From Natrialbaceae archaeon (GTDB taxonomy: Archaea; Halobacteriota; Halobacteria; Halobacteriales; Natrialbaceae), in assembly GCA_003552325.1 (NCBI GenBank), contig PUKM01000061.1, positions 1 through 15,617 of the forward strand: a DNA stretch of 15,617 nt. Reading direction: 5' to 3'. A program made the position numbers and the translations under genes. Positions 1-6,708 of this stretch are shown here, one piece after another; position 1 is the stretch's first letter; each line of letters starts with the position of its first letter. Below the pieces are notes generated by a model. It was given only the letters and a program-made list of their open reading frames with translations. It was not told the origin of the DNA and ran no database searches.

Positions 1-67
1 CACTCAGTGCCCCGATAGGGTCGAGTCCGTCGTTGTGTTGGTCGTAAGGGTGGTCCAGTGTACTCAT
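1..67 (-). CDS. N-terminus of unknown protein, cut by window edge
   Basis: Reading leftward from the ATG at 67-65 gives an open frame to the window edge, MSTLDHPYDQHNDGLDPIGALS, which is 22 codons. The composition (Asp, His, few Lys) looks haloarchaeal. A TATA-like element at about 93-100 lies about 28 bases before the ATG, the spacing of a leaderless haloarchaeal gene, and this is the main support for a real gene start. I do not recognise the family and assign no function. It is divergent from the gene at 177. Confidence 0.5.
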   Translation of the reverse strand, partial: MSTLDHPYDQHNDGLDPIGALS

Positions 68-92
68 CGTGAGTATAGCTACGCTGACGAGC

Positions 93-100
93 CTCTTAAC
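93..100 (-). promoter_or_regulatory. TATA-like element for the leftward gene at 67
   Basis: On the minus strand this reads GTTAAGAG, centred about 30 bases before the ATG at 67. That spacing places transcription start at or next to the start codon. The match is only moderate. Confidence 0.35.
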
Positions 101-176
101 CATTTCGACCAAACTCGAAGTGGTACAGGAACTCGAGAGTCCAAAGAACTAATCAGTACGAATCCAATGCAGCCAC

Positions 177-674
177 ATGCCAAATCCCTCCACAGAATCG
201 TTATCTACGCGATTCAAAGCGGTGAACGACCGGCCGCTTACACCTTCCGAAACACAAGGAATCCTCAGTGCGGTTCACGAAAACGAGGCTTTCTTCGATG
301 ACGGCGTTCACACCGTGTTTATTCTAGGTCACTACGGGGAAGACGAGAAGCCCCACCTCAAAGCAGTGCAGAAGCGCCTGGATGAACCGGGCGTTCATCC
401 GTGCTTGATGGATGACGTCTTCGATTTCACAGAAGACTGGACAGCGAAATTCAAACTCCTTCTCTCGTATGCGAACACCATCGTTGGTGTGTACGAACAC
501 TCTCACGGCGGACACTGCTGGGAAGCTGGCTTCATTGACCAATACAGGTACAGAACACGAACACAAGCGTTCTACCGAACATACGAAGATAGCGACGAAC
601 AGTACGACGCCTACAACGGAATGTTCTGGACCCACATGCTGTCACTCAAAAATAGCGGTCGATCACGACCCTAG
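177..674 (+). CDS. Small conserved-looking protein with TIR/nucleoside-deoxyribosyltransferase-like pattern; possibly truncated
   Basis: The 165-residue frame starts at ATG 177, with a weak AT-rich element (148-155) about 25 bases upstream. Residues 44-121 show a Rossmann-like layout: a hydrophobic strand (VFILGHYGE), a helix, an acidic turn (LMDD), a helix with WTAKF, a second strand (NTIVGVYEH), then GGHCWEAGF. The glycine-rich turn followed by a conserved-looking Glu recalls TIR-like and nucleoside 2-deoxyribosyltransferase-like domains; this is pattern resemblance only. The frame ends at TAG 672-674, but the same frame stays open for 15 more codons ending in SDFLEKVDQLEL and a second TAG at 720-722. 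That tail looks coding, so the first TAG may be a nonsense mutation (TGG to TAG) of a 181-residue protein. It lies beside a tRNA-derived repeat, so it may be decaying cargo of an integrated element. Confidence 0.55.
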   Translation: MPNPSTESLSTRFKAVNDRPLTPSETQGILSAVHENEAFFDDGVHTVFILGHYGEDEKPHLKAVQKRLDEPGVHPCLMDDVFDFTEDWTAKFKLLLSYANTIVGVYEHSHGGHCWEAGFIDQYRYRTRTQAFYRTYEDSDEQYDAYNGMFWTHMLSLKNSGRSRP

Positions 675-778
675 ACAAGCCGAAGCGATTTCCTCGAAAA
701 AGTCGACCAGCTCGAGTTGTAGTCGGAATCAAGTTGATCCTCACAGCGCGCACGAGACTTGCTCGTGAAAACCTGTTC

Positions 779-800
779 GTGCTCCGTCTGGGATTTGAAC
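779..800 (-). repeat. Copy of the tRNA-Glu 3' end (direct repeat, candidate att half)
   Basis: These 22 bases are identical to 898-919, the T-loop to 3' end of the intact tRNA-Glu plus one flanking base, in the same orientation and 119 bases away. Duplication of a tRNA 3' end is the usual footprint of tyrosine-recombinase integration into a tRNA gene. The D-arm and anticodon arm are absent, so this is not a second tRNA. Only about 97 bases separate the copies, so any element between them is a remnant, or one partner site belongs to a larger element to the left. Confidence 0.7.
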
Positions 801-860
801 AGGTGCGAGACGGTCACTCTCGCTTCGCTCGAGCGCTGCGACTCGCGTGTTCAAATCCAG
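788..860. repeat. Imperfect palindrome built on tRNA T-arm sequence
   Basis: The 11 bases GGATTTGAACA (791-801) are exactly complementary to TGTTCAAATCC (848-858). Pairing extends outward with a one-base bulge (788-790 with 859-860) and inward partially, between TGCGAG near 804 and CTCGCG near 842. The centre contains a short CGCT/AGCG stem. The element could fold as a long hairpin whose ends are tRNA T-arm sequence. Its function is unknown; it may be a repeat family associated with tRNA integration sites. Confidence 0.6.
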
Positions 861-867
861 TGTCGCA

Positions 868-897
868 TTCTTCGCTCACGAAGTTGGTCGCGAAGAA
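868..897 (-). terminator. Stem-loop immediately after the tRNA 3' end
   Basis: TTCTTCGC (868-875) and GCGAAGAA (890-897) form a perfect 8-bp stem with a 14-base loop, starting one base after the discriminator of the tRNA on its strand. It could assist 3' processing or transcription termination. It has no strong T-run after it on the minus strand, so the terminator role is tentative. Confidence 0.4.
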
Positions 898-898
898 G

Positions 899-973
899 TG
901 CTCCGTCTGGGATTTGAACCCAGGTCATCGGCTCGAAAGGCCGAAATGATTGGCCGGACTACACCAACGGAGC
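899..973 (-). tRNA. tRNA-Glu (anticodon UUC)
   Basis: The minus strand folds into a complete 75-base cloverleaf. The acceptor is GCTCCGT paired with ACGGAGC, with discriminator A. The D-arm has a 3-bp stem and the bases GTGTAGTCCGGCCAATCAT, typical of archaeal tRNA-Glu. The anticodon stem is TCGGC/GCCGA with loop CTTTCGA, giving anticodon TTC. The variable loop is 4 bases and the T-arm is CTGGG-TTCAAAT-CCCAG. No CCA is encoded and no intron is seen. A box A element lies at 999-1009. The 3' end is duplicated at 779-800, marking this gene as a likely integration target. Confidence 0.95.
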
Positions 974-998
974 GGCTGCAATCATCGATTGCCATGGC

Positions 999-1009
999 CT
1001 AGTAAAAAG
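999..1009 (-). promoter_or_regulatory. TATA/box A of tRNA-Glu
   Basis: The minus strand reads GCTTTTTACTA, 26-36 bases before the tRNA 5' end at 973, the normal position for an archaeal box A. The rest of 974-1115 shows no gene on either strand. Confidence 0.55.
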
Positions 1010-1085
1010 CGTTCCGTTCCGATTCGACGATGTCACCACGTACCACTCCTTCGAGTACCATCCACCACTCGCCGAGTTCTCAACG

Positions 1086-1092
1086 CTTTTAG
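1086..1092 (+). promoter_or_regulatory. TATA-like element of the FAH-family gene
   Basis: CTTTTAG is centred about 27 bases before ATG 1116, consistent with a leaderless transcript and supporting that start codon. Confidence 0.5.
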
Positions 1093-1115
1093 CCCCCGCT
1101 GGCGACCACTCGTCC

Positions 1116-1856
1116 ATGCACTTCGTGAGATTCCGTGATCCAGCAGGCGCTGTCCGTCAGGGCCACCTCGAGGCGGGTACGATTCACTTCGGCCAGGAGA
1201 TATACGACTTCGAGAGCGAGGAGATCGATATCCTCCCGCCGTGTGAGCCAAGCAAAATCGTCTGTATCGGCCGCAACTACGCCGATCATGCTGCGGAAAT
1301 GGGCTCGGACGTCCCTGACCGGCCACTGCTCTTTCTCAAACCGCCGAACACGCTCGCGGCACATGGTGATACTGTTACCCTGCCCGCGGGCAAGGAGCGG
1401 ATCGACTACGAGGCCGAACTCGGCGTGGTGATCGACAAACAGTGTCGACACGTCGACGAAGCGAACGCGATGGACGTCGTCCGTGGGTTCACCTGTGTCA
1501 ACGACCTCTCGAACCGAGACGACCAGCGCCAGGAACAGAACTGGGTACGAGGAAAGGCCTTCGATGGCGCGGCCCCCATCGGGCCAGTCCTCGCGACGCC
1601 CGATGAAGTCCCGGCTGACGCGTTCGTCCGCGCAACAGTCAACGGCGAGCGAAAACAGGATGGCAACCGCGCCCAACTCATCTTCTCGATTCCCGAACTC
1701 ATCGCCGAGATTACACAGTACCTGACCCTCGAGCCTGGTGACGTTATTGCGACCGGCACGCCCGAAGGCGTGGGCCCAGTCAGCGATGGAGATACCATCA
1801 CGATCGAAGTCGAGGGTGTCGGCACGCTCGAGCACACCGTTGCAATACCCAACTGA
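1116..1856 (+). CDS. Fumarylacetoacetate hydrolase (FAH) family hydrolase/decarboxylase
   Basis: A 246-residue protein of the FAH fold, full length for the short acylpyruvase / 2-hydroxyhepta-2,4-diene-1,7-dioate isomerase type. Motifs in order are IGRNYADHAAEMG (51-63), FLKPPNTL (73-80), the metal site YEAELGVVI with Glu99 and Glu101, the third ligand in VNDLSNRD (Asp130), RGKAFDGAAPIGP (145-157), and ATGTPEGVG (212-220). The family hydrolyses or decarboxylates 2-keto/diketo acids using Mg2+ or Mn2+; the substrate cannot be read from sequence. Some members act as 2,4-diketo-3-deoxy-sugar-acid hydrolases in the haloarchaeal L-rhamnose pathway. Here it lies about 5 kb from an SDR and an enolase-family dehydratase, so a sugar-acid role is possible but unproven, and it has its own promoter. 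It ends 18 bases before the convergent membrane-protein gene. Confidence 0.88.
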   Translation: MHFVRFRDPAGAVRQGHLEAGTIHFGQEIYDFESEEIDILPPCEPSKIVCIGRNYADHAAEMGSDVPDRPLLFLKPPNTLAAHGDTVTLPAGKERIDYEAELGVVIDKQCRHVDEANAMDVVRGFTCVNDLSNRDDQRQEQNWVRGKAFDGAAPIGPVLATPDEVPADAFVRATVNGERKQDGNRAQLIFSIPELIAEITQYLTLEPGDVIATGTPEGVGPVSDGDTITIEVEGVGTLEHTVAIPN

Positions 1857-1874
1857 AGGCAATTGCTGGCGGAT

Positions 1875-2348
1875 TCAGCCGCCGTGTTTGTGGATTGCTG
1901 CAGCGAGAGCGCCAACGGTCCCACCGTAGAGCACGTGCCCAAGCCCGCTCCAGGGGTCAAGTGCGGGCACGTCCGGGGCCATAGCGCCGACGCCGTCGAG
2001 CCAGAGTGGCATCACGACACCGGCTGCGACGAGCCAGAGGAACGTCGCCCAGATGATTCCGAGTGTCGTACTCGCCAGGATTCGGTCGTGGAACGGTTCG
2101 ATTCGAGACCACATAAAAAAGCCGCCGAAGACAAGGGCGAAGACGACGGCGTGCCAGAGGTGGAACGCCCAGCCAGTCGTGGTTCCCTCGGTTCCGTAGA
2201 GCGCACCGACCGCCTGGATCATACCCATGACCTCGTGCATAACGAATCCCATCAGTACGCCAGCGACCAGCCCCGAAACGATGAAGGCGGCCCAATAATT
2301 CAGACTCAGTTCTACATACTCACGGTCAGTCTCGTGTGACGTTGCCAT
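1875..2348 (-). CDS. Four-helix integral membrane protein, haloarchaeal conserved type
   Basis: 157 residues from ATG 2348. A longer upstream extension of the frame is rejected because it lacks coding character and because a TATA-like element lies 25-30 bases before 2348. Four hydrophobic segments are visible at about 19-41, 60-80, 92-116 and 133-152. The first and last carry glycine-rich small-residue patterns (SGLVAGVLMGF, GLGHVLYGGTVGALAAA), and His38, His63, His66 and His138 lie in or near membrane segments. It resembles uncharacterised haloarchaeal membrane proteins with the same YWAAF..SGLVAG..MG beginning. No function is assigned. It is convergent with the FAH gene and co-directional with the alpha-galactosidase upstream, but has its own promoter. 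Confidence 0.8.
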   Translation of the reverse strand: MATSHETDREYVELSLNYWAAFIVSGLVAGVLMGFVMHEVMGMIQAVGALYGTEGTTTGWAFHLWHAVVFALVFGGFFMWSRIEPFHDRILASTTLGIIWATFLWLVAAGVVMPLWLDGVGAMAPDVPALDPWSGLGHVLYGGTVGALAAAIHKHGG

Positions 2349-2363
2349 CGACGTGATTGTCGA

Positions 2364-2380
2364 GTAGAAATAGGTATAGG
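2364..2380 (-). promoter_or_regulatory. TATA region of the membrane-protein gene
   Basis: The minus strand reads CCTATACCTATTTCTAC, an AT-rich block 16-32 bases before ATG 2348. A TATA box here would give a transcript with little or no leader. Confidence 0.45.
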
Positions 2381-2421
2381 GGTATAGCGGTCGTGTACTC
2401 CGTGTGCACACCCGTGTCCCG

Positions 2422-4335
2422 TTACTCGAGACCCGGACTGCCGAGGAGCGTCGATTTATCCCCGACAGGATCGGTCCCATCGGTGAACGCGAAGACCGCA
2501 CAGCCGTGTGCCGGAAGCGTCCGCTCGAGGAGCCCTGTCGTTTCATCCACAGTCACCTCCGTGCCGGCGAGGCCGTCCCAGATACGAACGCCGCCTTCGA
2601 CGTGATCGGACGGATCGACCGACACCGTTTGCGGTTCGTCAGCCCAGTTGAACACGGCGACTGTCGGTGCACCATCACCGGGTCGCTCACATCGGACGAG
2701 ATCTGGAAACTCACTGCCGAGGAGTGACTCGACTGTTGCTGTCTCTGCCGGTGCGAGGGTTCGCTCGAGTAATCGCTTTCCGGCCGGGTCGATTTCTGCG
2801 ATCCGATCCGAGAAGATATTGACGCCACCGGTCATCGCCACGAGCGTTGCGAACGATTCGCGCTCAGCGGTGGTGAGGTCACTGGTTTCACGGACGAGTT
2901 GGCAGTCAGGGTCGTTGATCCACCACTTTCGATGCAGGAATTGCCGGGTCAAGGTGTTTCTAACGGCGTTTTTCAGCGCGGGTTGGCTCGCTGATTCACC
3001 AGGTGTTTCCCACACAGGGTCGGTGTCCGGGCCGATACGCATCGCGTCGACGAGGCCAATACTCGGCGCGAGCGGAGCCCCACAGCCGAGGATGAAGACG
3101 TCGTCACCGACCGTTTCATTGATCATCTCGAGCCCCGTCCGATAGGCCTCGATCCGCGTGCAGTCGTTGTCGTACCGGTCTCCCGGGAGCGCACTGGCAA
3201 AGAGGAAGTCGAGTTTGAGATACTGGAACCCCCAGGTGTCGACAACGGTTTCGAACGTTTCCCTGAGCCACTCCTTGACCTCGGGATGTGTCGTGTCGAG
3301 GCCGTAGAGATGGTCACCAGCTCGATATCCGCCGTCGACCGGCTCGCCGGTTTCCGGGTCTGTGATGAACCACTCGGGATGGTCGGTGAACAGGTTGGCG
3401 GACTGTTCGACGTAAAAGGGGGCGAGCCACAATCCCGGCGTATAACCCGCAGCTTCGATATCGTCGGCGAGCACGGTCAGATCGTCGAAATCCTCGTCGA
3501 TCGTTCGCCAGTCGCCGAAGGCGCGCATGTAGCCGTCGTCGAGTTGGACGATATCGACGGGAATCTCCCACGCATCGAGTTCGGACAGGTTCTCTCGCAC
3601 ATCGGCCTCGGTAACGTCAGTGAAGTAGTGATACCACGAACACCATCCCGTCGGAACGGTTTCCGGCACTCGGGCATCCATCTCCTCACCGATGGCCGTT
3701 GCCAGGGCGTCCAGGGCCTCGGACGGGTCGCGAGTGGTATCGATCCAGAGCGTGGGAACCTCGAGTGTCTCCCCGGGCTCGAGCGTAATCCCGTCGAACG
3801 CCGCGACGGCGTCGACCGCGTGGACGCCGGAGGAATCGTCGTCGATATCGAAGCGGGTGCAGGCACGGTCGTGCTCGAGGAATCCGATCGTCAGCGTTTG
3901 ATTGCCGTCGCTGACGGCTGTCAGGAAGTTGCTGGTCCGCCGGTCGTCGGGTGCGGCCAGGTCGAGCATCATCGGAGCGTTGTCGTCCCTCTCCTCGGGG
4001 AATCGTTCACCGACGGGGACACTCGCGGTTGGCGACCAGGATTGGTAGCCGTGTTCGAACACCCGAGTGTCGGGGCCAAATGCTTCGACAGTACTCTCGA
4101 AAGAAAGTTCATCAACGGATAGGGGCTCGGCACCGTCGTTCTCGACTACCAGACTGAGGGTGAGGCCGCCGGTATGTGTATCCGTGGTGGCGGAGATCGA
4201 CGCTGCCTCAGCGAGCGCTCGCCTGTCGAGTGTGAGTGAGCCACCCACCAGTTCCTCGGAACCAGTACCGATGGTGACGTGGCCCCCCTCTGTATCGACC
4301 CACAGCGTGGTCTCTTCGTGTGAAATACGGTCCAT
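2422..4335 (-). CDS. Alpha-galactosidase, glycoside hydrolase family 36 (clan GH-D)
   Basis: 637 residues from ATG 4335 (MDRISHEETTLW). An upstream start at 4395 would add 20 residues, but the TATA-like CTTTTTATCG at 4355-4364 lies 20-29 bases before 4335 and inside that extension, so 4335 is preferred. The protein has an N-terminal beta-sandwich (about 1-215, with FEHGYQSWSP at 93-102) and a TIM barrel (about 220-540) with GWCSWYHYF (230-238) and IVQLDDGY (262-269). The expected nucleophile is Asp376 in YLKLDFLFA and the acid/base is probably Asp437 in MRIGPDTDPVW. A C-terminal beta-domain follows. The family removes terminal alpha-galactosyl residues from raffinose, melibiose and similar sugars with retention. 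No signal peptide is present, so it acts in the cytoplasm on imported sugars. It is divergent from the GH42 beta-galactosidase. Confidence 0.88.
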   Translation of the reverse strand: MDRISHEETTLWVDTEGGHVTIGTGSEELVGGSLTLDRRALAEAASISATTDTHTGGLTLSLVVENDGAEPLSVDELSFESTVEAFGPDTRVFEHGYQSWSPTASVPVGERFPEERDDNAPMMLDLAAPDDRRTSNFLTAVSDGNQTLTIGFLEHDRACTRFDIDDDSSGVHAVDAVAAFDGITLEPGETLEVPTLWIDTTRDPSEALDALATAIGEEMDARVPETVPTGWCSWYHYFTDVTEADVRENLSELDAWEIPVDIVQLDDGYMRAFGDWRTIDEDFDDLTVLADDIEAAGYTPGLWLAPFYVEQSANLFTDHPEWFITDPETGEPVDGGYRAGDHLYGLDTTHPEVKEWLRETFETVVDTWGFQYLKLDFLFASALPGDRYDNDCTRIEAYRTGLEMINETVGDDVFILGCGAPLAPSIGLVDAMRIGPDTDPVWETPGESASQPALKNAVRNTLTRQFLHRKWWINDPDCQLVRETSDLTTAERESFATLVAMTGGVNIFSDRIAEIDPAGKRLLERTLAPAETATVESLLGSEFPDLVRCERPGDGAPTVAVFNWADEPQTVSVDPSDHVEGGVRIWDGLAGTEVTVDETTGLLERTLPAHGCAVFAFTDGTDPVGDKSTLLGSPGLE

Positions 4336-4354
4336 ACCGGGGACACTCAATCCA

Positions 4355-4364
4355 CGATAAAAAG
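4355..4364 (-). promoter_or_regulatory. TATA box of the alpha-galactosidase gene
   Basis: The minus strand reads CTTTTTATCG, centred 25 bases before ATG 4335. This decides the start codon by implying a leaderless mRNA beginning near 4335. Confidence 0.55.
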
Positions 4365-4483
4365 GGGTCCGGTGTGCGCCGCTATACACGCTCATACCCC
4401 ATTAGGCCAACTCGCCTCGAGTGCCCCAGTGGCCGCCGGTAAAACAGCGCGTAAGTCAGGATGAATGCGGCCGCTTTGAGAAC

Positions 4484-4492
4484 GTTTAGGTA
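4484..4492 (+). promoter_or_regulatory. TATA box of the beta-galactosidase gene
   Basis: GTTTAGGTA is centred about 26 bases before ATG 4514. The divergent intergenic region 4336-4513 (178 bases) also contains the 13-bp palindrome ACTCGCCTCGAGT (4410-4422), which may be chance because CTCGAG is abundant throughout the window. Confidence 0.5.
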
Positions 4493-4513
4493 GTCCCCGT
4501 CCGTCGGTTCGCT

Positions 4514-6583
4514 ATGCGAATTGGCGTCTGTTATTTTCCGGAGCACTGGCCTAGCGAACGCTGGGAGACCGACATCGCTCAAATGGCCGAGGCAGGGATC
4601 GAATACGTCCGTATGGCCGAGTTCTCCTGGGGTGTTCTCGAGCCCGAACGCGGCGCGTTCGAGGTCGAGTGGCTCGAGCAAGCCCTGTCGTTGATCGGCG
4701 ACCACGGTATGGAGGCGATTCTCTGTACACCGACGGCAACCCCGCCGAAGTGGCTCGTGGACGAACACCCCGACATGTTGCAAGCAGAGCGGGATGGAAC
4801 GGTGAGGGCCTTCGGTAGTCGCCGACACTACTGTTTCAATTCACCGACGTACAAGGAAGAAACCGAGCGAATTGTCACCAAGCTTGCCGATCATTTTGCC
4901 GACCATCCGGACGTCGCTGGCTGGCAAACCGACAACGAATACGGCTGTCACGACACGGTCCGCTGTTACTGTGACGATTGTGCGCGAGGGTTCAGGACGT
5001 GGCTCGCCGAAAAATACGACCCCATCGACGAACTCAACGAGGCCTGGGGAAACACCTTCTGGAGCCAGCAGTACGACTCCTTCGAAGCGGTCGACCCACC
5101 ACGTCACTCCGCCACCGAACACCACCCGTCGAGGCTGCTCGAGTACTATCGCTTCTCGAATGATTCGGTCGTGTCGTACAACCGATTGCAGGCCGACCGC
5201 CTCCGGGAGGCGAACGATTCGTGGTTCGTGACCCACAACTTCATGGGTCGGTTCGATTCTCTCGACGCCTACAGCGTGAGCGAGGATCTAGACCTGGTCA
5301 CCTGGGACTCCTATCCGACCGGATTTGCGCAGGACCGTCTCGAGGAGGGGACCAATCCGACGCCCGATCAACTCCGGGCGGGCGACCCGGACCAGGTCGG
5401 CATGGATCACGACCTGTATCGGAGCGCCCTCGACCGACCGTTCTGGGTGATGGAACAACAACCGGGAGACGTCAACTGGCCACCACACTGCCCACAGCCG
5501 GGTGAGGGGGCGATGCGCCTCTGGGCCCACCACGCGACGGCACACGGAGCGGACGCCGTGCTCTATTTCCGTTGGCGACGCTGCCTCGAGGCACAGGAAC
5601 AGTACCACGCCGGCTTGCGAAAGCAGGATGGCTCACCGGACCGTGGCTACATCGATGCAACGGCGGCCGGTTCGGAGTTCGAGACGCTTCTCGAGGGACA
5701 CGAGGACGCGACGGACGCCGCTGGTCGGCCTGCCCTCGAGCACGTCGATGCCCCCGTTGCCTTACTGCACGAATACGACAACCTCTGGGCGCTCTCCGAA
5801 CAACCACACGCTCCCGATTTCGAGTACTGGAACCTCCTCAACGCGTTCTACGGTGCACTCCGTGCTCGGGGCGTTCAGGTCGACGTCGTCCACCCGGAGA
5901 CAGAGCTGGCCGAGTACGCCGCCGTCGTCGCCCCCGCGCTCCATCTGGTCACTCCGGCGATTGCCGCCCGGCTCACTGATTACGTCGAAACCGGCGGCCA
6001 CCTTCTCTTTGGGCCTCGGACAGGCGTCAAAGACGAGTACAACAAGCTTCGGCCGACCCTCCAGCCCGGACCACTCACGGATCTCGTGGGTGCTACCGTC
6101 GACCAACACGAATCGTTGCCGAGCCATCTCGAGACCGCTGTCCAGGACCCAGAGACGGACACCCAGTACGCGTTCAGGACCTGGGCGGAGTGGCTCGAGC
6201 CAACGACGGCAACGGTTCGATACACCTACGCTGGCGACACGGTCGCAACGGATCGGCCTGCTGTCGTCGAACACGCCGTTGAGGACGGGCACGTCGTCTA
6301 CTGCGGCGTCTGGCCCGAGCCCGAGTTGGCAGACGACCTCATCACCTCGCTGCTCGAGCGAGCCGACATCGAGCACACCGCCCGGTTACCAACCGCCGTC
6401 CGCGTGGGCCGTCGCGGCCCATATGCGTGGGTGACGAATTTCTCGAGTGAGTCACTCGAGATCGATATCTCGGACGAGCAGGTCGTGCTTGGCTCCTCAG
6501 CTGTCGGCCCGTTCGACGTCGCGGTCGTAGATGAAGCGGTCGTTGACGGGCTCGTGGTGCACGTCCACGGCGAAGCCGAGTAA
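4514..6583 (+). CDS. bgaH: Beta-galactosidase, glycoside hydrolase family 42 (BgaH-like)
   Basis: 689 residues with GH42 architecture: a TIM barrel (about 1-390), a trimerisation-type alpha/beta domain (about 405-610) and a C-terminal beta-domain. The start MRIGVCYFPEHWP is typical of the family. Catalytic acid/base Glu142 is in WQTDNEYG and nucleophile Glu314 in FWVMEQQPG. Cys107, Cys151, Cys153 and Cys156 (motif CYCDDC) match the zinc-binding cluster of GH42 enzymes. No signal peptide is seen, so it is cytoplasmic. Haloferax BgaH, the well-known haloarchaeal reporter enzyme, is the closest characterised relative I recognise. It hydrolyses terminal beta-galactosides, including lactose-like sugars or galacto-oligosaccharides, releasing galactose for the adjacent DgoD route. 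It is convergent with the SDR gene. Confidence 0.92.
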   Translation: MRIGVCYFPEHWPSERWETDIAQMAEAGIEYVRMAEFSWGVLEPERGAFEVEWLEQALSLIGDHGMEAILCTPTATPPKWLVDEHPDMLQAERDGTVRAFGSRRHYCFNSPTYKEETERIVTKLADHFADHPDVAGWQTDNEYGCHDTVRCYCDDCARGFRTWLAEKYDPIDELNEAWGNTFWSQQYDSFEAVDPPRHSATEHHPSRLLEYYRFSNDSVVSYNRLQADRLREANDSWFVTHNFMGRFDSLDAYSVSEDLDLVTWDSYPTGFAQDRLEEGTNPTPDQLRAGDPDQVGMDHDLYRSALDRPFWVMEQQPGDVNWPPHCPQPGEGAMRLWAHHATAHGADAVLYFRWRRCLEAQEQYHAGLRKQDGSPDRGYIDATAAGSEFETLLEGHEDATDAAGRPALEHVDAPVALLHEYDNLWALSEQPHAPDFEYWNLLNAFYGALRARGVQVDVVHPETELAEYAAVVAPALHLVTPAIAARLTDYVETGGHLLFGPRTGVKDEYNKLRPTLQPGPLTDLVGATVDQHESLPSHLETAVQDPETDTQYAFRTWAEWLEPTTATVRYTYAGDTVATDRPAVVEHAVEDGHVVYCGVWPEPELADDLITSLLERADIEHTARLPTAVRVGRRGPYAWVTNFSSESLEIDISDEQVVLGSSAVGPFDVAVVDEAVVDGLVVHVHGEAE

Positions 6584-6634
6584 TTCGGTTCCGGCTCCCT
6601 CATCGGCCCCTTCTATCACTGCCAACGGACAAAC

Positions 6635-6670
6635 TCTTTTACTCAACACTCGTGAGCGTGTGGGACACGC
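6635..6670 (+). terminator. Possible terminator after beta-galactosidase
   Basis: In the 125-bp convergent gap, a T-rich CTCTTTTACTC (6635-6645) is followed by a perfect 6-bp stem GCGTGT/ACACGC with a GGG loop (6656-6670). Archaeal termination is mainly T-tract driven, so the T-run is the likelier signal. On the minus strand CCTCTTTTCCC lies just after the SDR stop and could serve that operon. Confidence 0.3.
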
Positions 6671-6708
6671 GTTGGGTACTACGGCGTCTCTCAAACCGGG
6701 AAAAGAGG

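Noticed and set aside
35..301. An 88-codon frame overlapping the 177-674 gene
   Set aside because: It is in another frame, rich in Arg, Ser and Thr, without the hydrophobic core pattern of the 177 frame. The divergent leftward gene at 67 also overlaps its start.
779..860. A second, degenerate tRNA gene
   Set aside because: Only the T-arm to 3' end is present. There is no D-arm, anticodon arm or acceptor 5' strand.
3286..4122. A 278-codon plus-strand frame inside the alpha-galactosidase gene
   Set aside because: It lies wholly antisense to the GH36 catalytic region and shows no independent promoter, domain or protein-like pattern.
4336..4395. Twenty-residue N-terminal extension of the alpha-galactosidase
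   Set aside because: The likely TATA box lies inside it, and the extension has no signal-peptide or family character.
4410..4422. 13-bp palindrome ACTCGCCTCGAGT between the divergent galactosidases as an operator
   Set aside because: CTCGAG and its variants occur throughout the window, inside genes as well, and this site shares no half-site with the palindromes beside the IclR gene.
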